Shown: positions 8,825-17,324, numbered from the stretch's first letter. The stretch is DNA of 64,000 nucleotides from Streptomyces sp. NBC_00448 (GCF_036014115.1 NZ_CP107913.1:7433501-7497500); one strand, 5' to 3'. Made by a program: numbers and translations. The notes: generated from the letters alone by a model not told the origin.

Positions 8825-10639
8825 ATGTCTGCCGCCCAGGACCCTTCCCCCGCGACGGACTTCCCGTCCACCCGGAACTCCTCGTTCGCCCGGGAGTCCC
8901 CGGCCGCCCCGGACTCAGCTCCTGCCGACGCCGGTTCGGACGCCGCCGCTCAGCGGGACCTGCTCCACCTGCCCATCACCGCGGTGACCTGCCTGGAGGA
9001 CCGCGCCCAGGTCGAACGCACCGGCACCGTGCCGCTCGTCGCCGGTGTGCAGCGGCTGCGGGTCGGCCCGGTCACGCCGCTCGCCGTCGACCGCTCGCTG
9101 CGCGCGGACCTCTCCGCCCGCCCGGCGGACGGCGAACCCGCGGACGGCGAACAGGAGGACGGTGAGCCCGCCCCCGTCGCACTCGCCCCCGCCGCCCGCG
9201 TCGTGGACGCCCGCGTGGTCCGCGCGTACACGCCCGCTCCGCCCGGCGAACCCGGCCGCGACGCCTCGCAGTTGCGCCGCGACGTCCACGAACTGGAACG
9301 GGAGCTGTACGACGCGCGGCAGCTGAAGCAGCGTCAGGAGAACGCGCTCGCCGTGATCGACCAGGCCAGGACCGATCTGCACCGTGACATCGTGCAGGGT
9401 GCGGGCGCGGGCTCCGCCGACCCGGAGCGCTGGGCCGACCGGCTGGACCGGGTGGACCAGGAGGCCGAGACCCGCATTGGCGAACTGCACCGGCTGCGCC
9501 GCCGGTTGCACGACATCGGCGAGGAACTGGGCGAGGCCCGGGCGGCGTTGGCGGCCACCGAAAGCGAACCGCAGGTGCTGACCGCGCACGTCGAACTCGT
9601 CGTGGAGGCGGAGGGCGCCGGCCCGGCGGAGGTACGTGTCACGCACCTCGTCCCGTGCGCGCTGTGGCGGCCCGCCTACCGGGCGACGCTCGGCGCGGAC
9701 CGGGACTCCGTGCGGCTGGAGACCGACGCGTTCGTGTGGCAGGCCACCGGCGAGGACTGGCACGACGTCGCGCTGTCGCTGTCCACCGCGCGGCCCACCC
9801 TCGCCGCGAACCCGCCGGCCCTCACCGAGGACGTGCTCACGCTGCGGGAGCGCTCGGCGGAGGAGCGGCGCACCGTGGAGGTGAACCTCCGGGAGGAGGA
9901 GATCCGTACGGTCGGCGACGACTCGGCCGGCGACGCGGGCGCACCCGGGACCGGTGCCGCGGGCGGGAGCGGAGCCGGGGCCGCACGGCTGCCGGGGCTC
10001 GACGACGGCGGCGCGGTACGTACGCTGGCCGCCCCGCACCCGGTCGACGTCCCCTCCGACGGGCGGCCGCACCGCGTGCACCTGTCCTCCTTCACCGCGC
10101 CCTGCCGCGCGGAGCGCACCTGCGCCCCCGAGCTGTCACCGCTGCTGGTGACGACCGCGCACTTCACCAACGCGGCCGGCCATGTGCTGCTCGCCGGACC
10201 GGTGGACCTGGTACGGGGCAGCGGCTTCGTCGGCCGCGGCGAACTGGCGTTCACCGGCGTCCGCGCCCAGGTCCGGCTGGCGTTCGGCAGCGAGGACACC
10301 TTCCGGGTGGTCCGCCAGGTCGAGGAGACCCGCGACACCGCGGGGCTGGCCGCCATCAACCAGCGGACGGTGATCACCCGTCAGGTCCGGCTGTTCGTGT
10401 CCCGGCTCGACGCACCGTACGGCGGCGGCGCGCAGGAGCTGGTGATCCGCGAGCGCGTCCCGGTGTCGGAGGTCTCGGCGGTCGAGGTACGGGTGCGGGC
10501 CGAGTCCTCGTCACCCGCGCCCGACGAGCCCGACGACGAGGGCATCGTCCGCTATGCGCTGGCCCTCGGCCCGGGCGAACGGCGCGAGATCACCCTCGTC
10601 TACGAGCTCACGGCGTCGAGTTCGGTGACGGGTCTGTAG
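8825..10639 (+). CDS. MuiA-like DUF4139 protein (second of pair)
   Basis: A 604-residue relative of the preceding protein. It has the same order: an N-terminal beta domain that begins with the LPITAVTCLEDRAQVERTG pattern, a central coiled coil (about 140-240, rich in Arg, Glu, Leu and Gln), then DUF4139, where segments such as WRPAYRATL and ATGEDWHDVALSLSTA parallel the first protein. It lacks most of the low-complexity insert. The start 3 bp after the previous stop, with GGAGG inside the end of that gene, implies coupled translation. A pair of unequal paralogues suggests a heteromeric complex. No function can be assigned. Confidence 0.8.
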   Translation: MSAAQDPSPATDFPSTRNSSFARESPAAPDSAPADAGSDAAAQRDLLHLPITAVTCLEDRAQVERTGTVPLVAGVQRLRVGPVTPLAVDRSLRADLSARPADGEPADGEQEDGEPAPVALAPAARVVDARVVRAYTPAPPGEPGRDASQLRRDVHELERELYDARQLKQRQENALAVIDQARTDLHRDIVQGAGAGSADPERWADRLDRVDQEAETRIGELHRLRRRLHDIGEELGEARAALAATESEPQVLTAHVELVVEAEGAGPAEVRVTHLVPCALWRPAYRATLGADRDSVRLETDAFVWQATGEDWHDVALSLSTARPTLAANPPALTEDVLTLRERSAEERRTVEVNLREEEIRTVGDDSAGDAGAPGTGAAGGSGAGAARLPGLDDGGAVRTLAAPHPVDVPSDGRPHRVHLSSFTAPCRAERTCAPELSPLLVTTAHFTNAAGHVLLAGPVDLVRGSGFVGRGELAFTGVRAQVRLAFGSEDTFRVVRQVEETRDTAGLAAINQRTVITRQVRLFVSRLDAPYGGGAQELVIRERVPVSEVSAVEVRVRAESSSPAPDEPDDEGIVRYALALGPGERREITLVYELTASSSVTGL

Positions 10640-10674
10640 CGGCCGGCCCGCCGCCGCACCGCCGGCACCCCCTC

Positions 10675-10749
10675 CGTGCCGATCCGCCCGTACCCGTGCC
10701 GCTCGTTCGCGCCCGCCCGTGCCGATCCGCCCGTACCCGTGCCGCTCGT
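10675..10749. repeat. 32-bp perfect direct repeat, two copies
   Basis: The same 32 bases occur at 10675-10706 and 10718-10749, separated by 11 bp. The unit begins CGTGCCGATCCGCCCG. It lies in the 272-bp gap after the MuiA-like pair. No gene is visible in this gap. Confidence 0.85.
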
Positions 10750-10845
10750 CCCGATCCCGCCGCACGCAATGGAGTTGACGTTCAGCGACATGAACTCCAG
10801 TCCCATACAGGGTCATTGACGGCCCGCTCTGCCCGTGCTATCCAA

Positions 10846-10876
10846 GTGAACGTCCAAAGGACTAGACCTAGTTCAC
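10846..10876 (+). promoter_or_regulatory. Putative operator upstream of PL7 lyase, dre-like core
   Basis: GTGAAC (10846-10851) and GTTCAC (10871-10876) are inverted around a core, GGACTAGACC at 10859-10868. That core resembles the TGGTCTAGACCA centre of DasR-responsive elements as remembered from Streptomyces. The site is 36-66 bp before the lyase start, a good operator position. Assignment to DasR is an inference. Confidence 0.4.
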
Positions 10877-10911
10877 GTAACTGAACAACGAGCACGGAAG
10901 GTTCCCCCCAC

Positions 10912-11694
10912 ATGAGAATCCGCTCCAAGCTCCTCGTCGCGGCGACCGCCATGGGCGTCGCCGCGACTCTCGGGCTCCTCGGCACCACCAGTGCGAGCGC
11001 CGCGTCCCCCACCAAGGCGCCCGGCGGCAACTTCAACCTGTCGGTCTGGGAGTTGCAGGAGCCCGTAGGCTCCCCGGGCTCGCCGACCACCATCCCCTCC
11101 TCCCAGCTCCAGGGCGATGACGGCTTCCAGGACTCGTACTTCTACACCGACACCCGCGACGGCGCGATGACCTTCTGGGCCCCGGAGAAGGGCGTCACCA
11201 CGCCCAACTCCAACTACGCCCGCTCCGAGTTGCGCGAGATGAACTCCAACGGCAGCGCCGCGGACTGGTCGCTCGGCGGCAGCCACCAGCTCAACGCGAC
11301 GCTGCGCGTGGTCTCCGTGACGTCGAACGTCTGCGTCGGCCAGATCCACCTCGGCAGCGGCGGCTCGTCCACCAAGCCGCTGATCGAGCTCTACTACCAC
11401 GCGAACGGCGACATCGTGGCCGGCGTGGAGAACTCGCCGTCCGGCGGCCAGACCACGCACACCGTCGGCCACGTGTCGATCGGCAAGACCTGGAGCTACA
11501 CGATCGCCGTCTCCGGCGGCGACACCATCGACCTGACGGTCAACGGCAGCACCACGCACTACGCCATCGCGTCGTCCTTCGACGCCTACAAGCAGTACTT
11601 CAAGGCCGGTTCCTACAACCAGTCCTCCTCCGACAGCACCACCAACGGCGCGCGCGTCGCCTTCTACGGGCTCACCGTCTCCCACAGCAGCTGA
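10912..11694 (+). CDS. Secreted polysaccharide lyase family 7 (alginate lyase-like)
   Basis: Beta-elimination of uronate polysaccharides such as alginate, outside the cell. The 260-residue protein begins with a Sec signal peptide: Arg/Lys, a hydrophobic run and cleavage after about residue 30 at ASA. The mature part shows the three PL7 signatures: RSELREM near 103, the QIH catalytic segment near 143 and YFKAGSYNQ near 225. Its size fits a single catalytic domain without a binding module. GGAAGG lies before the ATG. It stands alone, with its own upstream operator-like site and a downstream hairpin. The substrate (polyG, polyM or polyglucuronate) cannot be read from the sequence. Confidence 0.88.
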   Translation: MRIRSKLLVAATAMGVAATLGLLGTTSASAASPTKAPGGNFNLSVWELQEPVGSPGSPTTIPSSQLQGDDGFQDSYFYTDTRDGAMTFWAPEKGVTTPNSNYARSELREMNSNGSAADWSLGGSHQLNATLRVVSVTSNVCVGQIHLGSGGSSTKPLIELYYHANGDIVAGVENSPSGGQTTHTVGHVSIGKTWSYTIAVSGGDTIDLTVNGSTTHYAIASSFDAYKQYFKAGSYNQSSSDSTTNGARVAFYGLTVSHSS

Positions 11695-11716
11695 GCCCTG
11701 GCCCCGCGAACTCCCG

Positions 11717-11750
11717 CCCCGCCGCGTCGGGTTGACCCGATGCGGCGGGG
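11717..11750 (+). terminator. Hairpin after PL7 lyase
   Basis: 14-base arms 11717-11730 and 11737-11750, one G-U pair, 6-base loop. It separates the lyase from the phospholipase gene. Confidence 0.65.
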
Positions 11751-11913
11751 TTCGCCGCGGTTGGCGCCGGCATCGTCCGGCGGAAAGTCACAAAGGGATA
11801 ACGGGTCTGGTCCAAACTTGACGACTTGTTCACTCCCGGGCAGGTATCCCTTCGAGGCGCCGTCACCGGGCCTCGACACGCTCCTACGGCCCCCACACGA
11901 CTGAGGAGAAGCT

Positions 11914-13851
11914 GTGACGCCTCTGACCCGCCGTACGTTCCTCGGCGCAGCTGCCGGCACATCCCTCGCCGCCGCGCTGCCTGCCGGTATGCAGCAGGCG
12001 ATGGCCGCGTCGCCGACCGCCGGCACACTCGACGACGTCGAGCACGTGGTGATCTTCATGCAGGAGAACCGGTCCTTCGACCACTACTTCGGCTCGCTCA
12101 AGGGCGTACGCGGATACGCCGACCGCTCGCGCCTGCGCTTCCCGAACAACTCCGACGTCCTCCACCAGACCAGTTCGGGCCCCTCCGGCGGCAACCTGGT
12201 GCTGCCCTGGCACCTGGACACCTCGACGACCGACGCGCAGCGGGTGGTCGACCTCGACCACGGCTGGTCCGGCACCCACAACGCGTGGAACAACGGCCTG
12301 TACAACAACTGGGTCCCGGCCAAGAGCGCGTACTCCATGGGGTACTACCAGCGCGCCGACATCCCGTTCCAGTACGCCCTCGCGGAGGCGTTCACCGTCT
12401 GCGACCAGTACTTCTGCTCGGTGCAGGGCCCGACCAACCCCAACCGGCTCTACCAGTGGTCCGGCACCATCGACCCGGCGGGCACCAAGGGCGGCCCGGT
12501 CACCGACAACTCCGAGAAGGGCTATAGCTGGACGACCTACGCCGAGCGGCTCCAGGCGGCCGGCATCTCCTGGCGGGTCTACCAGCAGCAGGACAACTAC
12601 GACGACAACCCGCTCGCGTGGTTCAAGAGCTTCCAGCAGGCGGCCACCACCTCCCCGCTGTACGTCAACGGCATGCAGCGCCGTACCGCCGGCGCTTTCG
12701 CCTCGGACGTGGCCGCCGGCACGCTGCCCTCGGTGAGCTGGATCGTCGCCCCGGCCAGCCAGTCGGAGCACCCCGACTACCCGCCGGCCTACGGCGCCGA
12801 CTACACCTCGCAGTACGTCCTCCAGGCGCTCGCCGCGAATCCGGCGGTGTGGGCGAAGACGGTGGTCTTCCTCAACTTCGACGAGAACGACGGCTTCTTC
12901 GACCACGTGGCGCCGCCGGTGCCGCCGTCGGGGACGGCCGACGAGTTCGTCGGCGGGGCGCCGATCGGCCTCGGCCCGCGGGTGCCGATGATCATCATCT
13001 CGCCCTGGAGCCGCGGCGGTTACGTCAACTCCCAGGTCGCCGACCACACCTCGCCGCTGCGCTTCCTGGAGAACTGGACGGGCGTGAAGGAGACGAACAT
13101 CTCCGCGTGGCGCCGTCTGGTCTGCGGCGACCTGATGTCGGCCTTCGACTTCACCACAGCCAACACCTCCTTCCCGTCGCTCCCGGACACCAAGGCGCTC
13201 GTCGCCGCCTGCGACGCGGAGAACTCGCTGCCCGACGCCGCGCCGCCGGCCACGCCGGTGGCACCCGTCCAGGAACAGGGCACCCGGCTGGCCCGCCGGA
13301 TCGACTACTTCTTCGACACCACGTCGTGGACCGACACCTCGACCGGGTGGATCTGGTTCAAGACGGTCGGCACGGGCGCCCTAGGTGGTGCGTTCTCCGC
13401 CTACGCCGTCAACCACCGCACCTACGGCAGTTGGCAGTACACGCTGCCCGCGGGCGGGAACATCTCGGACTACTTCAGCGCCCAGACCTACGGCGGCGGG
13501 CCGTACGACTTCGACCTGCACGGCCCCGACGGCTACCTGCGCGGCTTCCAGGGCGACGTGCGGACCTGGAGCGACACCACCAAGGGCCACCCGGAGGCGG
13601 CGCTGTCGATAGCCCCGTCCGCGCCGCGCTCCCTGGTGCTGACCTTGACCAACGGTGGCACCGTCGCCGTGCAGTTCACCGTCGGCGCCAACGGCTACTC
13701 CGGAAGCGGCGCCACGTCCGCCTCCGTCCCGGCCGGCGGCTCCAAGACGGTCACCCTCGCACCGGCCTCCGACGGCCAGTACGACTACACCGTGACGGCC
13801 GACGTCGGCGACGGCTTCGCCCGGCGCTTCGCGGGCCGCACCTACCCGTAG
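11914..13851 (+). CDS. Tat-exported phospholipase C (acid phosphatase superfamily)
   Basis: A 645-residue phosphoesterase of the bacterial non-haemolytic/phosphocholine-specific phospholipase C type, which splits phospholipid head groups outside the cell. The N-terminus has a twin-arginine signal, RRTFLGAA, followed by a hydrophobic segment. Motifs of the family follow: VVIFMQENRSFDHYFG near 50, NPNRLYQWSG near 175 and FDENDGFFDHV near 325. Two C-terminal beta domains of about 100 residues each (DUF756 type) end the protein. The start is GTG 11914 with GAGGAG at 11903-11908. The upstream region has a GGTCTGGTCCAAAC run at 11804-11817 resembling chitinase-promoter repeats. Phosphate control would be usual for this family, but no clear PHO box was found. 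Confidence 0.9.
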   Translation: MTPLTRRTFLGAAAGTSLAAALPAGMQQAMAASPTAGTLDDVEHVVIFMQENRSFDHYFGSLKGVRGYADRSRLRFPNNSDVLHQTSSGPSGGNLVLPWHLDTSTTDAQRVVDLDHGWSGTHNAWNNGLYNNWVPAKSAYSMGYYQRADIPFQYALAEAFTVCDQYFCSVQGPTNPNRLYQWSGTIDPAGTKGGPVTDNSEKGYSWTTYAERLQAAGISWRVYQQQDNYDDNPLAWFKSFQQAATTSPLYVNGMQRRTAGAFASDVAAGTLPSVSWIVAPASQSEHPDYPPAYGADYTSQYVLQALAANPAVWAKTVVFLNFDENDGFFDHVAPPVPPSGTADEFVGGAPIGLGPRVPMIIISPWSRGGYVNSQVADHTSPLRFLENWTGVKETNISAWRRLVCGDLMSAFDFTTANTSFPSLPDTKALVAACDAENSLPDAAPPATPVAPVQEQGTRLARRIDYFFDTTSWTDTSTGWIWFKTVGTGALGGAFSAYAVNHRTYGSWQYTLPAGGNISDYFSAQTYGGGPYDFDLHGPDGYLRGFQGDVRTWSDTTKGHPEAALSIAPSAPRSLVLTLTNGGTVAVQFTVGANGYSGSGATSASVPAGGSKTVTLAPASDGQYDYTVTADVGDGFARRFAGRTYP

Positions 13852-13868
13852 CACCCCCAATCCGCCCG

Positions 13869-13910
13869 CGCCTCTCGCCCGGTCCCCGCTCGGAGGCCGG
13901 GCGAGGGGCG
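13869..13910. terminator. Bidirectional terminator between phospholipase and methyltransferase
   Basis: About 14-base arms (13869-13882 and 13897-13910), with one G-U pair, lie between two convergent genes and can serve both. Confidence 0.65.
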
Positions 13911-13976
13911 TTTCCGCCGTACCCCGCGGGGCGGGGGCGCCGGGAGGGCGCGGCGGCCGGCCGCGGGGCGGTCGCC

Positions 13977-14810
13977 TCAGGGGCGCACCGCCGCCACCAG
14001 CAGGCAGCCGAACTCGTCCACGCCCAGCATGTCGGACGGCTGGAACAGATCCGGCAGGTTGGTCTGGCCGAGCGCCTCGGGGCGCTCCCCGCCGGCGGCC
14101 GGCCGGGACAGTTCCTGGAAGGTGCGCTGCTGGGTGTGCTCGGTGATGTCCAGCAGCCCGCGCAGCCGCAGGCCCGAACGGTGCAGCAGGCCGACGTAGT
14201 CGTCGGCGTCGGCAAGGGTCACCATGAAGTTGCGGCAGAACTTCTGGATCGACGGGTGCGGCACCTCCTTGCGCGGCGCCCGCTCGAAGATGTCGGTCAG
14301 CACCAGCCGCCCGCCCGGCCGCAGCACCCGGGCCGCCTCGGTGAGCACCTGCTGCCGGTCGGGCATGTGGATGATCGACTCCAGGGCCATCACGGCGTCG
14401 AACGACCCGTCCGCGAAGGGGAGTTTCATGGCGTCGCCGTGCGTGAACGCGGCCCGGTCGGCGAGCCCGGCCTCCTCGGCCAGCCGGTTGGCCGTCTTCA
14501 CCTGCTCCTGGCTGATGCTGATCCCGGTGACCCGGGCCCCCGTCCGCCGCGCCACCCGCAGTCCCGGGCCGCCGACACCGCAGCCCACGTCGAGGACGCT
14601 GGAGGACTCGTCGACCGCCAGCCGCTCGGTCAGCACGTCGGTGAGCCGGTCGACCGCCTCCTCCAAGGTGGCCTCGGAGTCCGGGGTGTCCCAGAAGCCG
14701 ATGTGGATGTTGGGGTTGAACGTGCCGTCGTCGAGCGCGGTGAGCGTGAGCCGGTCGTACAGCTTGCCGACGGCCTCGGGGACGGGGACGGTCGATACGG
14801 AGTCGGTCAT
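13977..14810 (-). CDS. SAM-dependent class I methyltransferase
   Basis: A 277-residue methyltransferase of the natural-product O/C-methyltransferase type (Methyltransf_11). It shows VLDVGCGVGGPGL (motif I) near residue 70, GISIS, then LPFADGSFDAV and an ARVLRPGGRLVLTD motif near 150. The N-terminal GKLYDRL and IHIGFW segments resemble those of sugar or polyketide O-methyltransferases. The substrate is unknown. ATG 14810 is chosen over an upstream ATG at 14855 because GAGAGGAAG precedes it. It is 37 bp downstream of the ccr remnant on the same strand, so it once shared a transcript with ccr. The deletion described at about 15.25 kb would have removed that promoter. Confidence 0.82.
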   Translation of the reverse strand: MTDSVSTVPVPEAVGKLYDRLTLTALDDGTFNPNIHIGFWDTPDSEATLEEAVDRLTDVLTERLAVDESSSVLDVGCGVGGPGLRVARRTGARVTGISISQEQVKTANRLAEEAGLADRAAFTHGDAMKLPFADGSFDAVMALESIIHMPDRQQVLTEAARVLRPGGRLVLTDIFERAPRKEVPHPSIQKFCRNFMVTLADADDYVGLLHRSGLRLRGLLDITEHTQQRTFQELSRPAAGGERPEALGQTNLPDLFQPSDMLGVDEFGCLLVAAVRP

Positions 14811-14847
14811 GGAAACTTCCTCTCGGTAGCGCGATGGTGACGGCCAG

Positions 14848-15252
14848 TCAGTCAATCGCAGTCGACGGGTGGGCGGCGAACTCCCGCAGCGGGTTCAGCG
14901 CCTCCGCGCCGATCCGGGCCCGCAGTTCGGGCGCGGTGACGCCGAGGCCGGGCGAGGGGGCGAGGCAGAGCACGCCGACCTTGCCGATGTGCCGGTTCAG
15001 CTGCACCAGCCGGGTCGCCTCGCCGATCTCGTCGAGCGGGAACACGGAGGACAGCGCCGGCACGACCCCGCCGAGCGTGAACAGGCGGGCGCACTCGACC
15101 TGTTCCTGCAGGTTGGCGACATGGCTGCCGATGACGCGCTTGAGCCGCATCCACAGGTAGCGGTTGTCGAACTGGTGCGCGTAGCCGGTGCTGGAGCCGC
15201 AGGTGACGACCGTGCCGCCACGCTTGACCACGAACACCGAGATGCCGAATGC
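14848..15252 (-). pseudogene. 3' fragment of crotonyl-CoA carboxylase/reductase (ccr)
   Basis: Reading the minus strand from about 15252, the protein matches only the last 130 or so residues of crotonyl-CoA carboxylase/reductase: FGISVFVVKRGGTVVTC, then a Gly-Tyr and DNRYLWMRLKRVIGSH segment and a KVGVLCLAP end. The normal enzyme has about 445 residues, so roughly 70% at the N-terminus, including the catalytic domain and most of the NADPH fold, is missing. Homology stops abruptly at about 15250, where plus-strand ketosynthase sequence starts. The remaining reading frame has no stop and its normal TGA, so the loss looks recent. The intact enzyme makes alkylmalonyl-CoA extender units for polyketides. 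Confidence 0.85.
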
Positions 15253-15551
15253 TGGAGCGCTGCGACCACAAGGCGGCCGACATCGACCACTTCGTGCCCC
15301 ACCAGGCCAACGGCATGATGGTCGCCGAACTCGTCGACGCCTGCGGGCTGTCCGGCGCGGCCACCCACCTGCCGCTGGACCACTCCGGCAACACCGGCAG
15401 CGCCTCCGTCGCCATCGCCCTGGACGAGGCCAACCGCTCCGGCGCGCTGCGCCCCGGCGACCTGGTGCTGCTCGCCGGGTTCGGCGCCGGCATGGCGGTG
15501 GCCGCCGGCCTGCTGCGCTGGTCGGCGCCCGCGCTGCGGAGCGCGGCATGA
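15249..15551 (+). pseudogene. 3' fragment of beta-ketoacyl synthase III (KAS III)
   Basis: About 100 residues match the C-terminal third of a FabH-like ketosynthase: the active-site HQAN near residue 20 and SGNTGSAS near 51, then AGFGAG. The N-terminal two thirds, with the catalytic cysteine, are absent, so it cannot condense. No ribosome-binding site precedes the ATG at 15249, which is simply an internal codon. The stop overlaps the next start (ATGA at 15548), preserving the old operon junction. The fragment abuts the ccr remnant head to head. Confidence 0.85.
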
Positions 15552-16420
15552 GCGCCCGTCGGATAGGCGTGGTCGGCGGCGGCACCATGGGCGCCGGCAT
15601 CGCCGCCGAGTGCCTGCGGGCCGGCCTCGACGTGCGGGTCCTGGGTTCCGGCGCGGCCTCCGCCGACCGCGCCCGCGGCCGCGTCCTCGGCCTGCTCGAC
15701 CGGGCGCACGCCAAGGGCCGTATCGACGACGCGGGACGCGCGGACGCCGAGCGCCGCGCGGTGTTCGGCGGCGATCCGGACGCGTTCGCCGACCGGGAGT
15801 TCGTCGTCGAGGCGGTGCCGGAGGAGCGGGAGACCAAGCTGCGGCTGTTCGCCCTGCTGGCGAAGACCGTCGAGGACTCCGCGGCGGTCCTCGCCTCCAC
15901 CACCTCCTCCCTGTCCATCACCGACCTCGGCGAGGCCAGCGGCCGCCCCGGCGACGTGATCGGCCTGCACTTCTTCAACCCGGTGCCGACCATGCCGCTG
16001 GTGGAGGTCATCCGCTCCCCGTACACCACCGACCGCACCGCCGAGCGCGCCGAGGCGCTGGTCACCGGCGTGCTCGGCAAGCAGATCGTGCGCGCCGAGG
16101 ACCGCAGCGGCTTCGTCGTCAACGCGCTGCTGATCCCGTACCTCATGGCCGCCGTGCGCATGTACGAGTCCGGCGTCGCCACGGCCGAGGACATCGACCG
16201 CGGCATGACCCTCGGCTGCGGGCACCCCATGGGCCCGCTCACCGTCCTCGACCTGATCGGCCTCGACGTCATCGCCGCCGTGGCGCGCAGCATGGAGAAC
16301 GGCACCGGGGACCCCCGGCACGCGGTGCCGCCGCTGCTGGACCGGCTGATCGAGGAGGGCCGGTTGGGCCGCAAGACGGGCCACGGCTTCCACCGCTACG
16401 ACCGCCCGAGGGCGGCATGA
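15548..16420 (+). CDS. 3-hydroxyacyl-CoA (3-hydroxybutyryl-CoA) dehydrogenase
   Basis: An NAD(P)-dependent reductase/dehydrogenase for 3-hydroxyacyl-CoA thioesters, 290 residues, complete. It has the Rossmann motif VVGGGTMGAGIA at residues 8-19, HFFNPVP near 142 (catalytic His), and the C-terminal GCGHPMGPL...DLIGLD motif. In polyketide gene clusters a KAS III, this dehydrogenase and a crotonyl-CoA carboxylase/reductase act in series to make alkylmalonyl-CoA. Here both partners are reduced to 3' scraps. It overlaps the KAS III remnant before it and the thioesterase after it by four bases each. With the divergent promoter region apparently deleted, expression would depend on a fortuitous upstream promoter. 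Confidence 0.9.
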   Translation: MSARRIGVVGGGTMGAGIAAECLRAGLDVRVLGSGAASADRARGRVLGLLDRAHAKGRIDDAGRADAERRAVFGGDPDAFADREFVVEAVPEERETKLRLFALLAKTVEDSAAVLASTTSSLSITDLGEASGRPGDVIGLHFFNPVPTMPLVEVIRSPYTTDRTAERAEALVTGVLGKQIVRAEDRSGFVVNALLIPYLMAAVRMYESGVATAEDIDRGMTLGCGHPMGPLTVLDLIGLDVIAAVARSMENGTGDPRHAVPPLLDRLIEEGRLGRKTGHGFHRYDRPRAA

Positions 16421-17184
16421 GCGGCGACCCGCGCGGCAGCCTGTGGGTGCGCTGCTTCCGGCCCCGCCCGGACGCCCCGGTACGCCTGGTCTGCCTTCCG
16501 CACGCCGGCGGTTCGGCCAGTTTCTTCGCGGAGCTGCCCGACCTGCTGGGCGACGAGGTGGAGGTGCTCGCGGTCCAGTACCCGGGCCGCCAGGACCGCC
16601 GCGGCGAACCGTTCGCGCCGAGCATGGACGCGCTGGCCCGCGACGTGGTGGCCGCGCTGCTGCCGTGGACGGACCGGCCGCTGGCCGTCTTCGGGCACAG
16701 CCTCGGCGCGGTCCTCGGCTTCGAGGTGGCCCGCGGGCTGCGGGCCGCGGGGCGGGCGCCGGCCGCGCTGTTCGTCTCGGGCCGCCGCGCACCCTCCCGG
16801 CAGCGGCCCGAACGCGCCCACCTCCTCGACGACGACGGCCTGTTGCGCGAGGTCCGCGCGCTGAGCGGCACGGACTCCCGGGTCTTCGCCGACGAGGAAC
16901 TCGTACGGATGGTGCTGCCGGCGATCCGCGCCGACTACCGCATCGTGGAGAGTCACCGCTCCGCCCCCGAGCCGCTCCTGGACTGCCCGATCACCGTGCT
17001 GACCGGCGCCGACGACCCGAAGGTGACCGCCGAGGAGGCCGCCGCCTGGCAGGAGCACACCACGTCCGCCTTCGACCTGGTCACCTTCCCGGGCGGCCAC
17101 TTCTACCTCACCGCCCACGCGGCCCCGGTCGCCCACCTGATCGTCACCACCCTGACCGGCGTCCCCCTCTTCCCGCGTCCCTAG
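16417..17184 (+). CDS. Type II (editing) thioesterase
   Basis: A 255-residue alpha/beta hydrolase of the TEII family, which removes stalled or wrong acyl groups from carrier proteins of polyketide or peptide synthases. It shows the entry motif LPHAGGSA near residue 27, the nucleophile GHSLG with Ser at about residue 95, Asp in TGADDPKV near 200 and His in PGGHFYL near 228. The triad is complete. The start is an ATGA overlap with the dehydrogenase stop. No polyketide or peptide synthase gene lies in the window, so the enzyme has no local partner. It is best read as a survivor of a lost biosynthetic cluster. Confidence 0.9.
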   Translation: MSGDPRGSLWVRCFRPRPDAPVRLVCLPHAGGSASFFAELPDLLGDEVEVLAVQYPGRQDRRGEPFAPSMDALARDVVAALLPWTDRPLAVFGHSLGAVLGFEVARGLRAAGRAPAALFVSGRRAPSRQRPERAHLLDDDGLLREVRALSGTDSRVFADEELVRMVLPAIRADYRIVESHRSAPEPLLDCPITVLTGADDPKVTAEEAAAWQEHTTSAFDLVTFPGGHFYLTAHAAPVAHLIVTTLTGVPLFPRP

Positions 17185-17291
17185 AGCGCGACCCCTGGCC
17201 CGACGAGCCGAGCCCTCTCCCCGCCTCCGCGCAACACGTCCGTACGGCACCCCGCCCCCGGCCCGCTCACATGCGGGTCGAGGACGGGGCG

Positions 17292-17324
17292 CGGCGGCAT
17301 GCGCGGGTCAGATGTCGCGGAAGA
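17292..17324. repeat. 33-bp copy of the HTH-MurA gene end (left copy)
   Basis: 32 of 33 bases match 19931-19963, the right copy. In the right copy these bases are the last part of the terminator arm plus the stop and final codons of the minus-strand MurA-like gene. The single difference is C here at 17303 against T there. The match ends sharply at 17325, so this is an orphan gene end about 2.6 kb from its parent. Confidence 0.85.
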
